From positions 1,984,001-2,048,000 of the forward strand of contig NZ_JAJEJR010000001.1 in NCBI RefSeq assembly GCF_021390595.1: DNA of 64,000 nt, written 5' to 3'. The translations under genes were made by a program, and so were the position numbers. Positions 49,990 through 61,676 of the stretch are shown here, one piece after another (positions within the stretch are counted from its first letter, which is position 1; the number at the start of each line of letters is the position of its first letter). The notes beneath the pieces are model-generated. The model saw nothing but the letters and a program-made list of their open reading frames with translations. It did not search any database and was not told the DNA's origin. This DNA comes from Paraburkholderia sp. HP33-1. Lineage in GTDB: Bacteria; Pseudomonadota; Gammaproteobacteria; Burkholderiales; Burkholderiaceae.

Positions 49990-50469
49990 CTACAGCAGCG
50001 CTTCGATATCCGCGGTGATCGCCTCGGGCTTGGTCAGCGGCGCGTAGCGTTTGACGACGTTGCCGTCGCGGCCGATCAGAAACTTGGTGAAATTCCACTT
50101 GATCGCCTCGAGACCGAGCAGCCCCGGCGCCTCGATGGTCAGATAGCGGAACAGCGGGTGTGCGCTCGGGCCGTTCACGTCGATCTTGTCGAACATCGGA
50201 AACGTCACGCCATAGTTCTTCTCGCAGAAGCTGCCGATCTGCGCGGCGTCGCCCGGCTCCTGCTTGCCGAACTGGTTGCACGGAAAACCGAGCACCGCGA
50301 GCCCGCGCGCCGCGTAGGCGTCGTACAGCTTCTGCAAGCCCGCGTATTGCGGCGTGAACCCGCATTCGCTCGCGGTATTGACGATCAGCAAAACCTTGCC
50401 TTGGTACTTCGCGAGACTCGCTTCCTCGCCGCCGAGCGCGCGTGCCGAAAACGAATAGATCGATGTCAT
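49990..50469 (-). CDS. Glutathione peroxidase-family thiol peroxidase
   Basis: A 159-residue thioredoxin-fold peroxidase. The catalytic position is cysteine (Cys36 in NTASECGFTPQY), not selenocysteine. The GFPCNQFGKQEPG motif and the WNFTKFLI block complete the active site (Cys, Gln, Trp, Asn). It resembles E. coli BtuE and plant-type Gpx, which often use thioredoxin. It is convergent with cls with a 13-bp gap. Confidence 0.94.
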   Translation of the reverse strand: MTSIYSFSARALGGEEASLAKYQGKVLLIVNTASECGFTPQYAGLQKLYDAYAARGLAVLGFPCNQFGKQEPGDAAQIGSFCEKNYGVTFPMFDKIDVNGPSAHPLFRYLTIEAPGLLGLEAIKWNFTKFLIGRDGNVVKRYAPLTKPEAITADIEALL

Positions 50470-50635
50470 ATGCTCTCCCCTGAAAGCCGTCAGTCTATGC
50501 CAAAAGCGCTGCCGACACAGTCAGCCGAATGGCCGATGGCGGCTGCGCGCGCAGTGACAGCCGGGCAATCGGCGCCTCGCGCCCGGCAACGCGCCGGGCA
50601 GTCTAAAATAGCGGTTTTCTTCAGCCGGCCACGTC

Positions 50636-52591
<1,956 letters not shown>

Positions 52592-52637
52592 CGGCACGCA
52601 ACAGTCGGGCCGCGCCGGCATCCACGGGAGCTTGGCT

Positions 52638-53801
52638 TTGTCATTCGCGAACTCATCGTCCGGGTCATCGGCCCCAGCATCCGCATCCGCATCCGCATCC
52701 GCAACTGCAACGGCAACGGCAACGGAAGCGCCGCCGCCGTTGCAAGGACTGCGGGTGCTCGACCTTACGCGCCTGCTGCCGGGTCCGGTGGCAGCGCTGC
52801 GCCTCGCCGAGCTCGGCGCCGATGTGCTGAAGATCGAAGCGCCCGGCGTGGGCGACCCGACGCGCACGATGATGCAGTCGTCGAGCGATCGCGTCGCGGG
52901 GCGGCCCGGCGCGTTCTACCGGATGGTCAATCGCGGCAAGCGCGAGACGCGCCTCGACCTCAAATCCGATGCGGGACGCCACGTGCTGCGCGCGCTGGCG
53001 GCGGAAGCCGACGTGCTGATCGAGAGCTTCCGGCCCGGCGTGATGGAGCGGCTCGGCCTCGATTACGCGACACTCAGCGCAGCCAATCCGCGCCTCGTCT
53101 ATTGCGCGATCAGCGGATATGGCGCGAGCGGTCCGTTCGCGGATCATGCGGGCCACGATCTGAACTACATCGGCTATGCGGGCGTGCTCGATCAACTGGC
53201 GAGCCGCGACGGCGCGCCGATCCTGCCGAACTTCCAGATCGCCGATCTGCTCGGCGGCGCATTGAGCGCGGTCACGCAGATTCTCGCTGCGCTCTGGCAC
53301 GTCGCGCGTGGCGGCGCAGGCCGCTTCGTCGATGTGTCGATGACGCACACGAGCTATGCGCACAATTTCGTCGCACAAGTCTCGCTGATCAACGAAGGGA
53401 AAGCGCCCGCCGCGGGCAACGGTCTGCTGAACGGCGGCGTGCCCTGCTACAACCTGTATCGCACGAGCGATCAGCGCTGGCTCGCGGTCGGCGCGCTCGA
53501 ACTAAAGTTCTGGGAAACGTTGTGCATGGCGCTCGATCGGCCCGAATGGGCGACGCGTCACTGGAGCCTCGGTCAGGCGATCAGTGGTCCCGATGCGTTG
53601 TCGCTCATTCAGGAACTCGCCGATGTGATTGCGACGCGCACGCTCGGCGAATGGATGGCGTTGCTGGAGTCGCTCGACTGCTGCGTGTCGCCGGTGCTGA
53701 CGCCGGCTGAAGCGGCTCAACATCCGCTGTTCAATCCGCACGCGTATGCGGCGATGGCCGCGAGCGCCGCCGAAGCGGAGGACGACAGCGAAGGGGCCTA
53801 A
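52638..53801 (+). CDS. CaiB/BaiF family CoA-transferase
   Basis: A family III CoA-transferase of 387 residues (from the chosen start), with LRVLDLTRLLPGPVA near the start of the domain and the catalytic aspartate in HAGHDLNYIGYAG. Its size and shape resemble alpha-methylacyl-CoA racemase/formyl-CoA transferase relatives; substrate unknown. GGGAG (52626-52630) favours the TTG at 52638 over the TTG at 52632. Residues 10-30 are a Ser/Ala then Thr/Ala repeat encoded by a hexanucleotide repeat. The C-terminus is acidic. Confidence 0.86.
   Translation: MSFANSSSGSSAPASASASASATATATATEAPPPLQGLRVLDLTRLLPGPVAALRLAELGADVLKIEAPGVGDPTRTMMQSSSDRVAGRPGAFYRMVNRGKRETRLDLKSDAGRHVLRALAAEADVLIESFRPGVMERLGLDYATLSAANPRLVYCAISGYGASGPFADHAGHDLNYIGYAGVLDQLASRDGAPILPNFQIADLLGGALSAVTQILAALWHVARGGAGRFVDVSMTHTSYAHNFVAQVSLINEGKAPAAGNGLLNGGVPCYNLYRTSDQRWLAVGALELKFWETLCMALDRPEWATRHWSLGQAISGPDALSLIQELADVIATRTLGEWMALLESLDCCVSPVLTPAEAAQHPLFNPHAYAAMAASAAEAEDDSEGA
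52677..52724 (+). repeat. Hexanucleotide repeat in the CoA-transferase N-terminus
   Basis: Four GCATCC units (52677-52700) are followed by GCAACT and three GCAACG units (52701-52724), encoding alternating Ala-Ser and Ala-Thr. The hexamer keeps the reading frame whatever the copy number. Confidence 0.9.
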
Positions 53802-53871
53802 CGCGCGCGACGAAGCCGTGGAGCGGGAGCGTCGGGCATCAAGACCCTGGGCATTGAAAAACGCGCCTGCG

Positions 53872-54150
53872 TCAACGCCGCGTCACCGTCTGCCTCGGCA
53901 GCGTTTGACGTGGCGATTTCTCGTCGTCGTACAGCAGGTGTTTGCGGCCTTCCACATGACGGCTGATCGTGGCGCGCACTTCGGCGGCCGTCACGTCTTC
54001 GGCCACCACCCGCCGCGAGATCTGCCCCGCAGTGTCGATCCACTCGACGATCCGGCAAGCGCCGCCCCACGGCTGATGAATCGGTGCGGAGACCCGGCAC
54101 CCGCGCACGTGGATGTGATGCTCGGCGGCGGTTTCATTTGACTGTTTCAA
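53872..54150 (-). CDS. Small uncharacterised protein, possibly DUF2866
   Basis: A 92-residue hydrophilic protein with two cysteines in a CRVSAPIHQPWGGACRIVEW core and a basic C-terminus. I recall a Burkholderia family (DUF2866) with this kind of core but cannot confirm it. The start is a TTG at 54150 with AAAGGA 7 nt upstream; a GTG at 54108 is an alternative. It has no signal peptide or membrane segment. It is isolated, convergent with the CoA-transferase and 154 bp upstream of the radA end. Confidence 0.6.
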   Translation of the reverse strand: MKQSNETAAEHHIHVRGCRVSAPIHQPWGGACRIVEWIDTAGQISRRVVAEDVTAAEVRATISRHVEGRKHLLYDDEKSPRQTLPRQTVTRR

Positions 54151-54304
54151 AGCGCGATCCTTTTTCGGGCATCAGAAGGGATGCATATCGTTACAGCTTA
54201 GGAAAATGGCATGGCGACCGGGTTACAGCCAATATGGAGATATTTACCGGGCATTACGGAACAGCCTGCGTACAAAGTACTGGCGAGCCGTCCCGGAGGC
54301 CCGT

Positions 54305-55681
54305 CTATTCGAGCGTGCGGACGCGATCGATGGCCTGTTCGATGCGCTCGACCGCAACGACCTGTAAGCCTTCGATGGGCTGTTTCGGTACATTGGCCTT
54401 CGGAATCACCGCGACCGAGAAGCCCAGCTTGGCCGCCTCCTTAAGCCGCTCCTGGCCACGCGGCGACGGCCGGATCTCGCCGGCAAGACCCACTTCGCCG
54501 AACACGACCAATCCCTTCGGCAGCGGCTTGTTGCGCATCGACGAATGAATCGCGAGCAGCACGGAGAGGTCGGCGGCGGGCTCGGAGATCTTCACGCCGC
54601 CCACCGCGTTCAGGAACACGTCCTGATCGAAACAGGCGATGCCCGCATGCCGATGCAGCACCGCGAGCAGCATCGCGAGCCGGTTCTGTTCGAGGCCGAC
54701 TGCGAGGCGTCGCGGATTCGGCGCATTGGCCGCATCGACGAGCGCCTGCACTTCGACGAGCAGTGGCCGCGTGCCCTCCTGCGTGACGAGCACGCATGAG
54801 CCCGGCACCGACTGCTCGTGCTGCGACAGGAACAACGCAGACGGATTCGCGACGCCGCGCAGGCCGCGCTCGGTCATCGCGAACACGCCCAGTTCGTTGA
54901 CCGCGCCGAAGCGGTTCTTGATCGCGCGCACGAGGCGAAACGACGAGTGCGTATCGCCCTCGAAATACAGCACCGTATCGACGATATGTTCGAGTACGCG
55001 CGGGCCCGCGAGCGCGCCCTCTTTCGTCACGTGGCCGACCATGATGATCGTCGTGCCCGACTGCTTGGCGATGCGCGTGAGTTGCGCCGCGCACTCGCGC
55101 ACCTGCGCGACCGAGCCCGGTGCGGATGTCAAAGCATCCGAATAGACAGTCTGGATCGAATCGATCACGGCGACCTCGGGCCGTTGCTCGGCGATCGTCG
55201 CCTGAATTTTTTCGAGCTGGATTTCCGCCAGCAATTGCAGCTCGCTCGCCTTCGAGCCGGGTTCGAGCAGCGCCAGCCGTTGCGCACGCAACGCGATCTG
55301 CGCGCCCGATTCTTCGCCGCTGATATAGAGCGCGCGTTTGTCCGCGGCGATTTCCGCGAGCGACTGCAGCAGCAGCGTCGATTTACCGATGCCCGGATCG
55401 CCGCCGATCAGCACCACGCCACCCGGCACGAGACCACCGCCGAGCACGCGATCGAATTCGCTGACGCCGGTGGAAAAGCGCGGCACGTCCGATGCTTCGA
55501 TGTCGGCGAGGCGCCGCACCGGCGTGCTCTTCGCGAGCGACTGGAAACGGTGCGTGGACGGCGCCTCGGCGACCGATTCGACCAGTGTGTTCCACGCCTG
55601 ACAGGACGGGCATTGCCCGGACCACTTCGGCGACTGCCCGCCGCATTCGCCGCAGATGTACAACGTCTTCGGTTTCGCCAC
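54305..55681 (-). CDS. radA: DNA repair protein RadA
   Basis: A branch-migration ATPase that helps RecA in recombination. The 458 residues carry an N-terminal C4 zinc finger (Cys10, 13, 24, 27), a Walker A GGDPGIGKS (93-101) and the RadA-specific KNRFG motif in IKNRFGAVNELGVF. A C-terminal Lon-protease-like domain contains VGLAGEIRPSPRGQERL. It follows alr by 3 bp and is part of an alr-radA operon. Confidence 0.97.
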   Translation of the reverse strand: MAKPKTLYICGECGGQSPKWSGQCPSCQAWNTLVESVAEAPSTHRFQSLAKSTPVRRLADIEASDVPRFSTGVSEFDRVLGGGLVPGGVVLIGGDPGIGKSTLLLQSLAEIAADKRALYISGEESGAQIALRAQRLALLEPGSKASELQLLAEIQLEKIQATIAEQRPEVAVIDSIQTVYSDALTSAPGSVAQVRECAAQLTRIAKQSGTTIIMVGHVTKEGALAGPRVLEHIVDTVLYFEGDTHSSFRLVRAIKNRFGAVNELGVFAMTERGLRGVANPSALFLSQHEQSVPGSCVLVTQEGTRPLLVEVQALVDAANAPNPRRLAVGLEQNRLAMLLAVLHRHAGIACFDQDVFLNAVGGVKISEPAADLSVLLAIHSSMRNKPLPKGLVVFGEVGLAGEIRPSPRGQERLKEAAKLGFSVAVIPKANVPKQPIEGLQVVAVERIEQAIDRVRTLE

Positions 55682-55684
55682 GCG

Positions 55685-56755
55685 TTACTCCGCGCGAACC
55701 GGCACACGCGGCGCGACCGCGCACATCAGCTCGTAGCCGATCGTGCCGCAGATCTGCGCGACGTCGTCGATGGGCAGCGCGGTGCCCCACAATTCGACGC
55801 GCGAGCCGACGTTGGCGGTCGGCACCGGCGTCAGGTCGACGGTCAGCATGTCCATCGACACGCGGCCCACGATCCGCGTGCGCACGCCATCGACGATCAC
55901 CGGCGTACCTTCCGGCGCGACGCGCGGATAGCCGTCCGCGTAACCGCATGCCACCACGCCGATGCGCATCGGCCCGCGCGCGGTGAACGTCGAACCGTAG
56001 CCCACCGAGCTGCCTTCGCTGAGCGTTTGCACGGCGATCAGTTCCGACGCGAGTGTCATCGCGGGCTGCAGGCCCGTGTCTTCGATCGCGGCCGTCACGC
56101 CGGACGGCGACGCGCCATACAGCATAATGCCCGGGCGCACCCAGTCGAAATGCGCCTCCGGATGCCACAGCGTCGCGGCCGAATTCGAGAGACTGCGCGC
56201 ACCGGCGATGCCCTGCGCGCCGCGTTCGAACGCTTCCAACTGATGCGCGACGCCGCGTTCGCCATCGGCATCGGAAAAATGCGTCATCAACGTAATCTGG
56301 CCGACGCCCTGGCAGGCGCGCGCACGCTCCCACGCAGCGCGGAATTTTTCGACCGTGTAGCCGAGCCGGTTCATGCCGGTGTTCATCTTCAACTGGATGT
56401 TGACCGGTTTCGACAGACGCGCCATTTCGAGCATGCGCAGTTGCTCATCCGAATGCAGCGCCGTGGTCAAACTGTAGCGGTCGATCACGTCGATATCGGT
56501 CGGGCGAAAAAAACCCTCCAGCAGAAGAATCGGGCCCGCCCAGCCCAATTCACGCAACTTCACCGCTTCTTCGAGGTCCAGCAATCCAAAGCCGTCGGTC
56601 GCGCGCAAACCCGGGAACGCGCGCGCGAGGCCATGCCCATATGCATTGGCCTTGACAACGGCCCAGATCTTCGATTTCGGCGCATAGCGCCGCGCGACAG
56701 CAAGGTTATTGGCGAGAGCGGCGGTATGAATCGTGGCGGAAAGGGGGCGCGGCAT
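55685..56755 (-). CDS. alr: Alanine racemase
   Basis: Interconverts L- and D-alanine with PLP for peptidoglycan synthesis. The 356 residues contain the cofactor lysine Lys35 in [10 protein letters not shown] and the C-terminal domain with catalytic tyrosine in VGYGSTFTA. The [14 protein letters not shown] and [12 protein letters not shown] blocks also match. I prefer the ATG at 56755 ([14 protein letters not shown]) to a GTG at 56776 in frame. Its position before radA is common in Burkholderia relatives. Confidence 0.96.
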   Translation of the reverse strand: MPRPLSATIHTAALANNLAVARRYAPKSKIWAVVKANAYGHGLARAFPGLRATDGFGLLDLEEAVKLRELGWAGPILLLEGFFRPTDIDVIDRYSLTTALHSDEQLRMLEMARLSKPVNIQLKMNTGMNRLGYTVEKFRAAWERARACQGVGQITLMTHFSDADGERGVAHQLEAFERGAQGIAGARSLSNSAATLWHPEAHFDWVRPGIMLYGASPSGVTAAIEDTGLQPAMTLASELIAVQTLSEGSSVGYGSTFTARGPMRIGVVACGYADGYPRVAPEGTPVIVDGVRTRIVGRVSMDMLTVDLTPVPTANVGSRVELWGTALPIDDVAQICGTIGYELMCAVAPRVPVRAE

Positions 56756-56871
56756 GAGATTTTTTCGTAAAGACACTTGCGAATCAGCGGCTTACAGGGC
56801 GTTTTCAGCGCTCGGCGGCCCGCTGGGCGGTGCGATCAAGGATTCTGCTAGTCTGAATCCACCTATTTTCA

Positions 56872-56880
56872 TGATATAAA
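56872..56880 (+). promoter_or_regulatory. Extended -10 element of a candidate lplT promoter
   Basis: TG followed by one base and TATAAA (56875-56880) forms an extended -10. The -35 region is weak. A start near 56887 gives a leader of about 87 nt to the lplT ATG. Confidence 0.45.
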
Positions 56881-56973
56881 GCCGTGCGCACAACCCATTT
56901 CGATCGGCATAAGCCCGGACGCCTTGCAAACGGCCGGGGCGGACAGACCGCAGCGAGGACAGCATCGCATCAG

Positions 56974-58281
56974 ATGAAAAAAGGTTTTTACACCATCATG
57001 GCCGCGCAGTTTTTTTCGTCGCTGGCCGACAATGCGCTTCTGATCGCTGCTATCGCACTGCTGAAAGATCTTCACGCTCCGAACTGGATGACGCCGCTGC
57101 TCAAGCTGTTTTTTGTGCTGTCGTACGTCGTTCTTGCCGCCTTCGTCGGAGCATTCGCCGACTCCCGTCCGAAAGGACGCGTGATGTTCATCACCAACAC
57201 GATCAAGGTGGTCGGTTGCGTGACGATGTTGAGCGGTGCGCATCCACTGATTGCGTACGGCATCGTCGGCTTCGGCGCGGCGGCGTACTCGCCCGCCAAA
57301 TACGGCATTCTCACCGAACTGTTACCACCTGACCGGCTCGTCGCCGCGAACGGCTGGATCGAAGGCACCACCGTCGGCTCGATCATTCTCGGCACGGTGC
57401 TCGGCGGCGCGTTGATCAGCCCGCATATCGCCGCGCCGATTCTCAGATGGCATGTCCCCACCGTGAACACGCCCGCGGAAGCCGCGATGCTCGTGATCAT
57501 GGGCATTTACGTGATCGCCGCGCTGTTCAATCTGCGCATTCCCGATACCGGCGCGCGCTATCCGAGACAGGAGCACGGGCCGATCCGCCTGATCACCGAT
57601 TTCGCCGACTGCTTCCTCGTGCTGTGGCGCGACAAGCTCGGGCAGATTTCGCTCGCCGTGACGACGCTGTTCTGGGGCGCGGGCGCAACGTTGCAATTCA
57701 TCGTGCTCAAGTGGGCCGAGGTGTCGCTGAACATGTCGCTGTCCGAGGCGGCGATCCTGCAGGCGGTGGTCGCGGTCGGCGTCGCGGGCGGCGCGATTTT
57801 CGCGGCCTCGCGCGTGCCGTTGAAGAAGTCTCTGTCGGTATTGCCGGTCGGCATCATGATGGGCATCTCCGTGATGCTGATGGCGTTCTACACGCGCGAT
57901 CTGTTTCCCCCACACTGGGGCGTCCATTTCGGCCGCATGTACGTGCCGGGCTATCTGATCTTCGCGTATATCTTCCTGATGTTCGTGGGCGGCCTGTCGG
58001 GCTTTTTCGTCGTGCCGATGAATGCGCTGCTGCAGCATCGCGGGCATGTGCTGCTGTCGGCGGGCCATTCGATCGCCGTGCAGAACTTCAACGAGAATCT
58101 GTCCGTGCTCGTGATGCTGTGCCTGTATGCGGTGCTCGTGTGGCTCGACGTGCCGGTCACCGTGGTGATCGTGCTATTCGGTACCTTCGTGTGCGTGATG
58201 ATGTGGCTCGTGATGCGGCGCCATCAGGCGAACCAGCGCGCGTTCGACTCGGTCGCGCTGATCGGCGAAGCCAAGCACTGA
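56974..58281 (+). CDS. lplT: Lysophospholipid transporter LplT
   Basis: A 435-residue MFS-type protein with about twelve membrane segments, beginning MKKGFYTIMAAQFFSSLADNAL as in LplT. It moves lysophospholipids inward across the cytoplasmic membrane for reacylation; no acyltransferase (aas) gene is next to it here. I chose the ATG at 56974; a longer frame from 56884 lacks membrane character. It diverges from alr and precedes thiD by 61 bp. Confidence 0.92.
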   Translation: MKKGFYTIMAAQFFSSLADNALLIAAIALLKDLHAPNWMTPLLKLFFVLSYVVLAAFVGAFADSRPKGRVMFITNTIKVVGCVTMLSGAHPLIAYGIVGFGAAAYSPAKYGILTELLPPDRLVAANGWIEGTTVGSIILGTVLGGALISPHIAAPILRWHVPTVNTPAEAAMLVIMGIYVIAALFNLRIPDTGARYPRQEHGPIRLITDFADCFLVLWRDKLGQISLAVTTLFWGAGATLQFIVLKWAEVSLNMSLSEAAILQAVVAVGVAGGAIFAASRVPLKKSLSVLPVGIMMGISVMLMAFYTRDLFPPHWGVHFGRMYVPGYLIFAYIFLMFVGGLSGFFVVPMNALLQHRGHVLLSAGHSIAVQNFNENLSVLVMLCLYAVLVWLDVPVTVVIVLFGTFVCVMMWLVMRRHQANQRAFDSVALIGEAKH

Positions 58282-58342
58282 TGAGCCGCACCGGGCCGGC
58301 CGCGAGGCACCCGGGCGCGCCCTCCTTCTTCCTCGCTTGACC

Positions 58343-59149
58343 ATGACTCAACCGATTCCCAATGTGCTGACGATCGCCGGTTCCGATTCCGGCGGCGGCG
58401 CCGGCATCCAGGCTGACCTGAAGGCCTTCTCCGCGCTCGGCGCCTATGGCGCGAGTGTGATTACCGCACTGACTGCGCAGAACACCCGCGGCGTCACCGC
58501 GATTCATGCACCGGACCCGAGCTTCATCACCGCTCAACTCGACGCGGTGTTCGACGACATCCGCATCGACGCGGTGAAGATCGGCATGCTCGCGAATGCG
58601 CCGATCGCGCGCGCGGTCGCTGACGCGCTGCGCCGTCATCAGCCCAGGCACATCGTGCTCGACACGGTGATGATCTCGAAGAGCAATCACGCGCTATTGC
58701 TGCCCGATGCGGTCGCGGTGGTGCGCGACGAACTGCTGCCGCTCGCCGACCTGCTGACGCCGAATCTGCCGGAAGCGGCGGCGTTGCTCGGCACGCAGCC
58801 CGCCAGCGATGAAGCCGGTATGGTCGAGCAAGGCGAAGCGCTGCTTGCGCTCGGCGCGCGCGCGGTGCTGATGAAAGGCGGTCATCTGAGCGCGACCGAT
58901 AGCCCCGACTGGCTCGTGCAGGAGAGCGGCACGCTGCGTCTCGGCGGTCCGCGGGTCCCGGTGAAGAACACGCACGGAACGGGCTGCACACTGTCGTCGG
59001 CGATTGCGGCGCTGATTCCACAACGGGACGATCTGGCTGGCGCCGTGGCCGATGCGAAGGTTTATCTGACCGGCGCGTTGCAGGCGAGCGAGCGGCTCGA
59101 TGTCGGCCACGGCGTGGGGCCCGTGCATCACTTTCATCGGTGGTGGTGA
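58343..59149 (+). CDS. thiD: Hydroxymethylpyrimidine/phosphomethylpyrimidine kinase
   Basis: A ribokinase-fold enzyme of thiamine synthesis that phosphorylates HMP and HMP-P. The 268 residues begin [21 protein letters not shown] and end with the anion-hole motif [17 protein letters not shown] use the ATG at 58343, two codons after an upstream TTG. No other thiamine gene is nearby. It is convergent with the DUF1853 gene. Confidence 0.96.
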   Translation: MTQPIPNVLTIAGSDSGGGAGIQADLKAFSALGAYGASVITALTAQNTRGVTAIHAPDPSFITAQLDAVFDDIRIDAVKIGMLANAPIARAVADALRRHQPRHIVLDTVMISKSNHALLLPDAVAVVRDELLPLADLLTPNLPEAAALLGTQPASDEAGMVEQGEALLALGARAVLMKGGHLSATDSPDWLVQESGTLRLGGPRVPVKNTHGTGCTLSSAIAALIPQRDDLAGAVADAKVYLTGALQASERLDVGHGVGPVHHFHRWW

Positions 59150-59189
59150 GCGGCGCCTCTGTTCGGATCGTCGCCGCTTCCACTCGACG

Positions 59190-60215
59190 TTATTGCTTCG
59201 CGTAACGCTGCGCGTGCCCGGGCCAGTCGTCTGGCACGATAAAGCCGCGCGAGCGTTCAAGCAGACGGCCCGAGTCGTCGTCGATGAATGCGGCGACCAT
59301 CGTCGGGCCGTGTTGAAGTGATGTCTGCGCGGCGAGCGTGTTTGCGTCTATGTAGCACGCACCGTCCGCGCCCGCTTGCGTCTGATATCGCGGCGCGAGC
59401 CATTCGAGCCGCGGCAACGCCCGCCACCGGTTCGCATGCGCGGCCGCGAAAGCCGGCCAGTCGCGACGCGTGATCCACCAGCCGCGACCATGCGCGGGAT
59501 CGAGTTCGGCGGGATCGATGGGCGTGTCGCCATGCCGGTAAAACAGCCAGCCTTTGACGAACATCTGCGGCGTCCAGGCGCCCGCATAGCCCGTCGACGC
59601 AAATTCCTCGTGTGCGCTCAATGGCAACTGATGATGAAGCAGATGCGCGAGCTTCAGATCGAAGCGGTCCTTCAGATTGGGGCCGACGTAATCGGCGAGA
59701 CGCGCCGCCTGTACTCCACTCGTATCGCCCGCATGCAGATAGCACTTGACCGCGAGTTCCCAATGCAGTCGCGCACCCTCGCGCGTGCGCACGAGAAAAT
59801 CACATTCACCGAGCGTGAGGCCGGCGTGTCGCAATGGCACGCCGGCTGCGATCAATTGCATCGCCGGTCCATGCTGCAGGAAAAAACCAAGCAGGCGTTC
59901 GGCGTATCGGCCTAGACGGGTGATGCGCTTTGCCGCGAGATCGCGATGCAGCGGCTCCGGGGCGGCGTCGAGCGCACGCAGCCAGTCGATCGCGGCCTGC
60001 AAGTGCTGCGGTGTGTCGAAGGGATCGGCGAGCGCGCCTGTCGGAGGCTGGGGGCGCAGCAGATCGGGACTCAGCAACAGCCACGCGAGATCGCGGACGG
60101 CGGGATCGCGCAGCGCATCAACCGACACATCGCCGCGCATACCTAGCAACGCATCGAAAAACGCCGCGCGGCTGACAGACGCTGCGGGCATGCGCGCCGC
60201 CGGTCCCTCGGACAT
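59190..60215 (-). CDS. DUF1853 family protein
   Basis: A 341-residue soluble protein matching what I recall of DUF1853, a family without known function. Visible blocks include LGRYAERLLGFFL and ECDFLVRTREGARLHWELAVKCYL around residues 185-215; the acidic and Glu-X-Lys pattern there hints at a nuclease-like fold, which is only a guess. I use the ATG at 60215, 2 bp after the uracil-DNA glycosylase stop; the longer open frame upstream is a shadow. It closes the tsaB-rimI-UDG operon. Confidence 0.8.
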   Translation of the reverse strand: MSEGPAARMPAASVSRAAFFDALLGMRGDVSVDALRDPAVRDLAWLLLSPDLLRPQPPTGALADPFDTPQHLQAAIDWLRALDAAPEPLHRDLAAKRITRLGRYAERLLGFFLQHGPAMQLIAAGVPLRHAGLTLGECDFLVRTREGARLHWELAVKCYLHAGDTSGVQAARLADYVGPNLKDRFDLKLAHLLHHQLPLSAHEEFASTGYAGAWTPQMFVKGWLFYRHGDTPIDPAELDPAHGRGWWITRRDWPAFAAAHANRWRALPRLEWLAPRYQTQAGADGACYIDANTLAAQTSLQHGPTMVAAFIDDDSGRLLERSRGFIVPDDWPGHAQRYAKQ

Positions 60216-60217
60216 CG

Positions 60218-61195
60218 TCACTTTGATTCGTTCAACGGCACCCCGCCGTTCGCGAGCCACGTCTCGCGCGCGAGGCATAGGTCCGCCCACGCCTTGGCCT
60301 TGTCGGGCAGGCTGCGCAGCAGATAGGCCGGGTGATAGGTGACGATCACCGGCACGCCCTCGTACGTATGCACGCGGCCGCGCAGCGACGCAATGCTCGC
60401 CTCGGTCTTCAGCAGGCTCTGCGCGGCGAAACGGCCGAGCGCGACGATCAGCTTCGGCTTCACCAGCGACACCTGACGCTGCAGATACGGCTCGCAACGC
60501 GCGACTTCGTCCGGCTGCGGATTGCGGTTGCCGGGCGGGCGGCACTTGATCACGTTCGCGATATACACGTTGGTGCCGCGCGCAAGCGCAAGCGAACGCA
60601 GCATGTTGTCGAGAAGCTTGCCGGACTGGCCGACGAACGGCTCGCCCTGACGGTCCTCGTCCTCTCCGGGAGCTTCGCCGATCAGCATCCAGTCGGCCTC
60701 GCGATCACCGACGCCGAACACTGTGTTCGTGCGCTTCTCGCACAGCCGGCACGCTTCGCATCCGGCGACGCGCTCGGCGAGCGCGTCCCAGTCGAGCGTG
60801 TGGATGGCGGGCAGCGCAGGCGCGTCGCGGCGCGCTTCGACGGGTTCGGGAGCCGGCGCGCCTCTATCGTCGAACCATGCGAAGTCGTCGTCAGGCGGGG
60901 CGTCGAAAGTCGGCGGCGCTGAAAAGTCGGGTTGCGGTTGCGGCTGTGATGCTTCGGGCCGCGCCACGGGTTTGTCGTAACGCGGCGCAGATTCGCGCGG
61001 CGCCTGCGGTGGCGGTATGTCGGCAGGTGCACGCATCAGTTCGTGCGAGGGTTGCGGCGTTGGCTCCGCGTGACGTTCGTCGTTGGCGTCATCCCGCATG
61101 GATTGCAACGGCTCGCCCGCTTGCGTCGCCGTTGCGCGACGCACCCACAACGGCGCGAGTCCGAATTCTTCGAGCACCGATTCATGCAGCGCCAT
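60218..61195 (-). CDS. Family 4 (iron-sulfur) uracil-DNA glycosylase
   Basis: Removes uracil from DNA. The 325-residue protein has a Pro/Ala-rich N-terminal extension (about 25-130) before the catalytic domain. GEAPG lies at 173-177 and the cluster cysteines are Cys149, Cys152, Cys218 and Cys234. A VTYHPAYLLR motif lies near the C-terminus. The ATG at 61195 is supported by GGAGG 6 nt upstream and overlaps rimI by 14 bp. The extension makes it about 100 residues longer than typical family members. Confidence 0.9.
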   Translation of the reverse strand: MALHESVLEEFGLAPLWVRRATATQAGEPLQSMRDDANDERHAEPTPQPSHELMRAPADIPPPQAPRESAPRYDKPVARPEASQPQPQPDFSAPPTFDAPPDDDFAWFDDRGAPAPEPVEARRDAPALPAIHTLDWDALAERVAGCEACRLCEKRTNTVFGVGDREADWMLIGEAPGEDEDRQGEPFVGQSGKLLDNMLRSLALARGTNVYIANVIKCRPPGNRNPQPDEVARCEPYLQRQVSLVKPKLIVALGRFAAQSLLKTEASIASLRGRVHTYEGVPVIVTYHPAYLLRSLPDKAKAWADLCLARETWLANGGVPLNESK

Positions 61196-61676
61196 CTGCG
61201 CCCTCCGTGGCAAACGACAGACGCATCACGATCGCGTCCTCCCGGCCGCGATGCCGCGCCGGATAATAATTTTTGCGCCGGCCGATCGACGCGAAGCCGA
61301 AGCGCTCGTACAACCGGATCGCCCGGTGATTCGACGGCCGCACTTCGAGCAGCAGCCCCTCGAGCTTTTCCGCGTGCGTGATGCGCACCGCCTCGCGCAG
61401 CAGTGCAAGGCCGGCGCCGCCGCCTTGCGCTTGCGGCGTGACGCACAGATTGAGCAGATGCATTTCATCGACGACCGGCATCAGCACGCAGTAGCCGATC
61501 AGCGTCCCCGTCACGTGCCGCAGGCAGACGCCGAAATAGCCGTTGCGCAGCGAGTCGCCGAAATTGCCGCGGCTCCACGGAAACTCATACGCGAGCTTCT
61601 CGATCGCGGCGACTTCGTCCAGGTCGCTTTCGGTCATCGGCGACATATAGCGTTCCGTGAGCAGCACACCGCTCAT
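61182..61676 (-). CDS. rimI: Ribosomal protein S18 alanine N-acetyltransferase
   Basis: A 164-residue GNAT acetyltransferase. It shows LLNLCVTPQAQGGGAGLALL, the acetyl-CoA-binding Q/R-x-x-G-x-G/A pattern, at about residues 75-94. LLEVRPSNHRAIRLYERFGF carries the conserved Asn and Tyr. The ATG at 61676 overlaps the tsaB stop as ATGA. Location next to tsaB is typical. Confidence 0.93.
   Translation of the reverse strand: MSGVLLTERYMSPMTESDLDEVAAIEKLAYEFPWSRGNFGDSLRNGYFGVCLRHVTGTLIGYCVLMPVVDEMHLLNLCVTPQAQGGGAGLALLREAVRITHAEKLEGLLLEVRPSNHRAIRLYERFGFASIGRRKNYYPARHRGREDAIVMRLSFATEGADGAA

Noticed and set aside
52677..52724. Phase-variable switch from the hexamer repeat
   Set aside because: Gain or loss of 6-bp units keeps the reading frame, so on-off switching is not expected.
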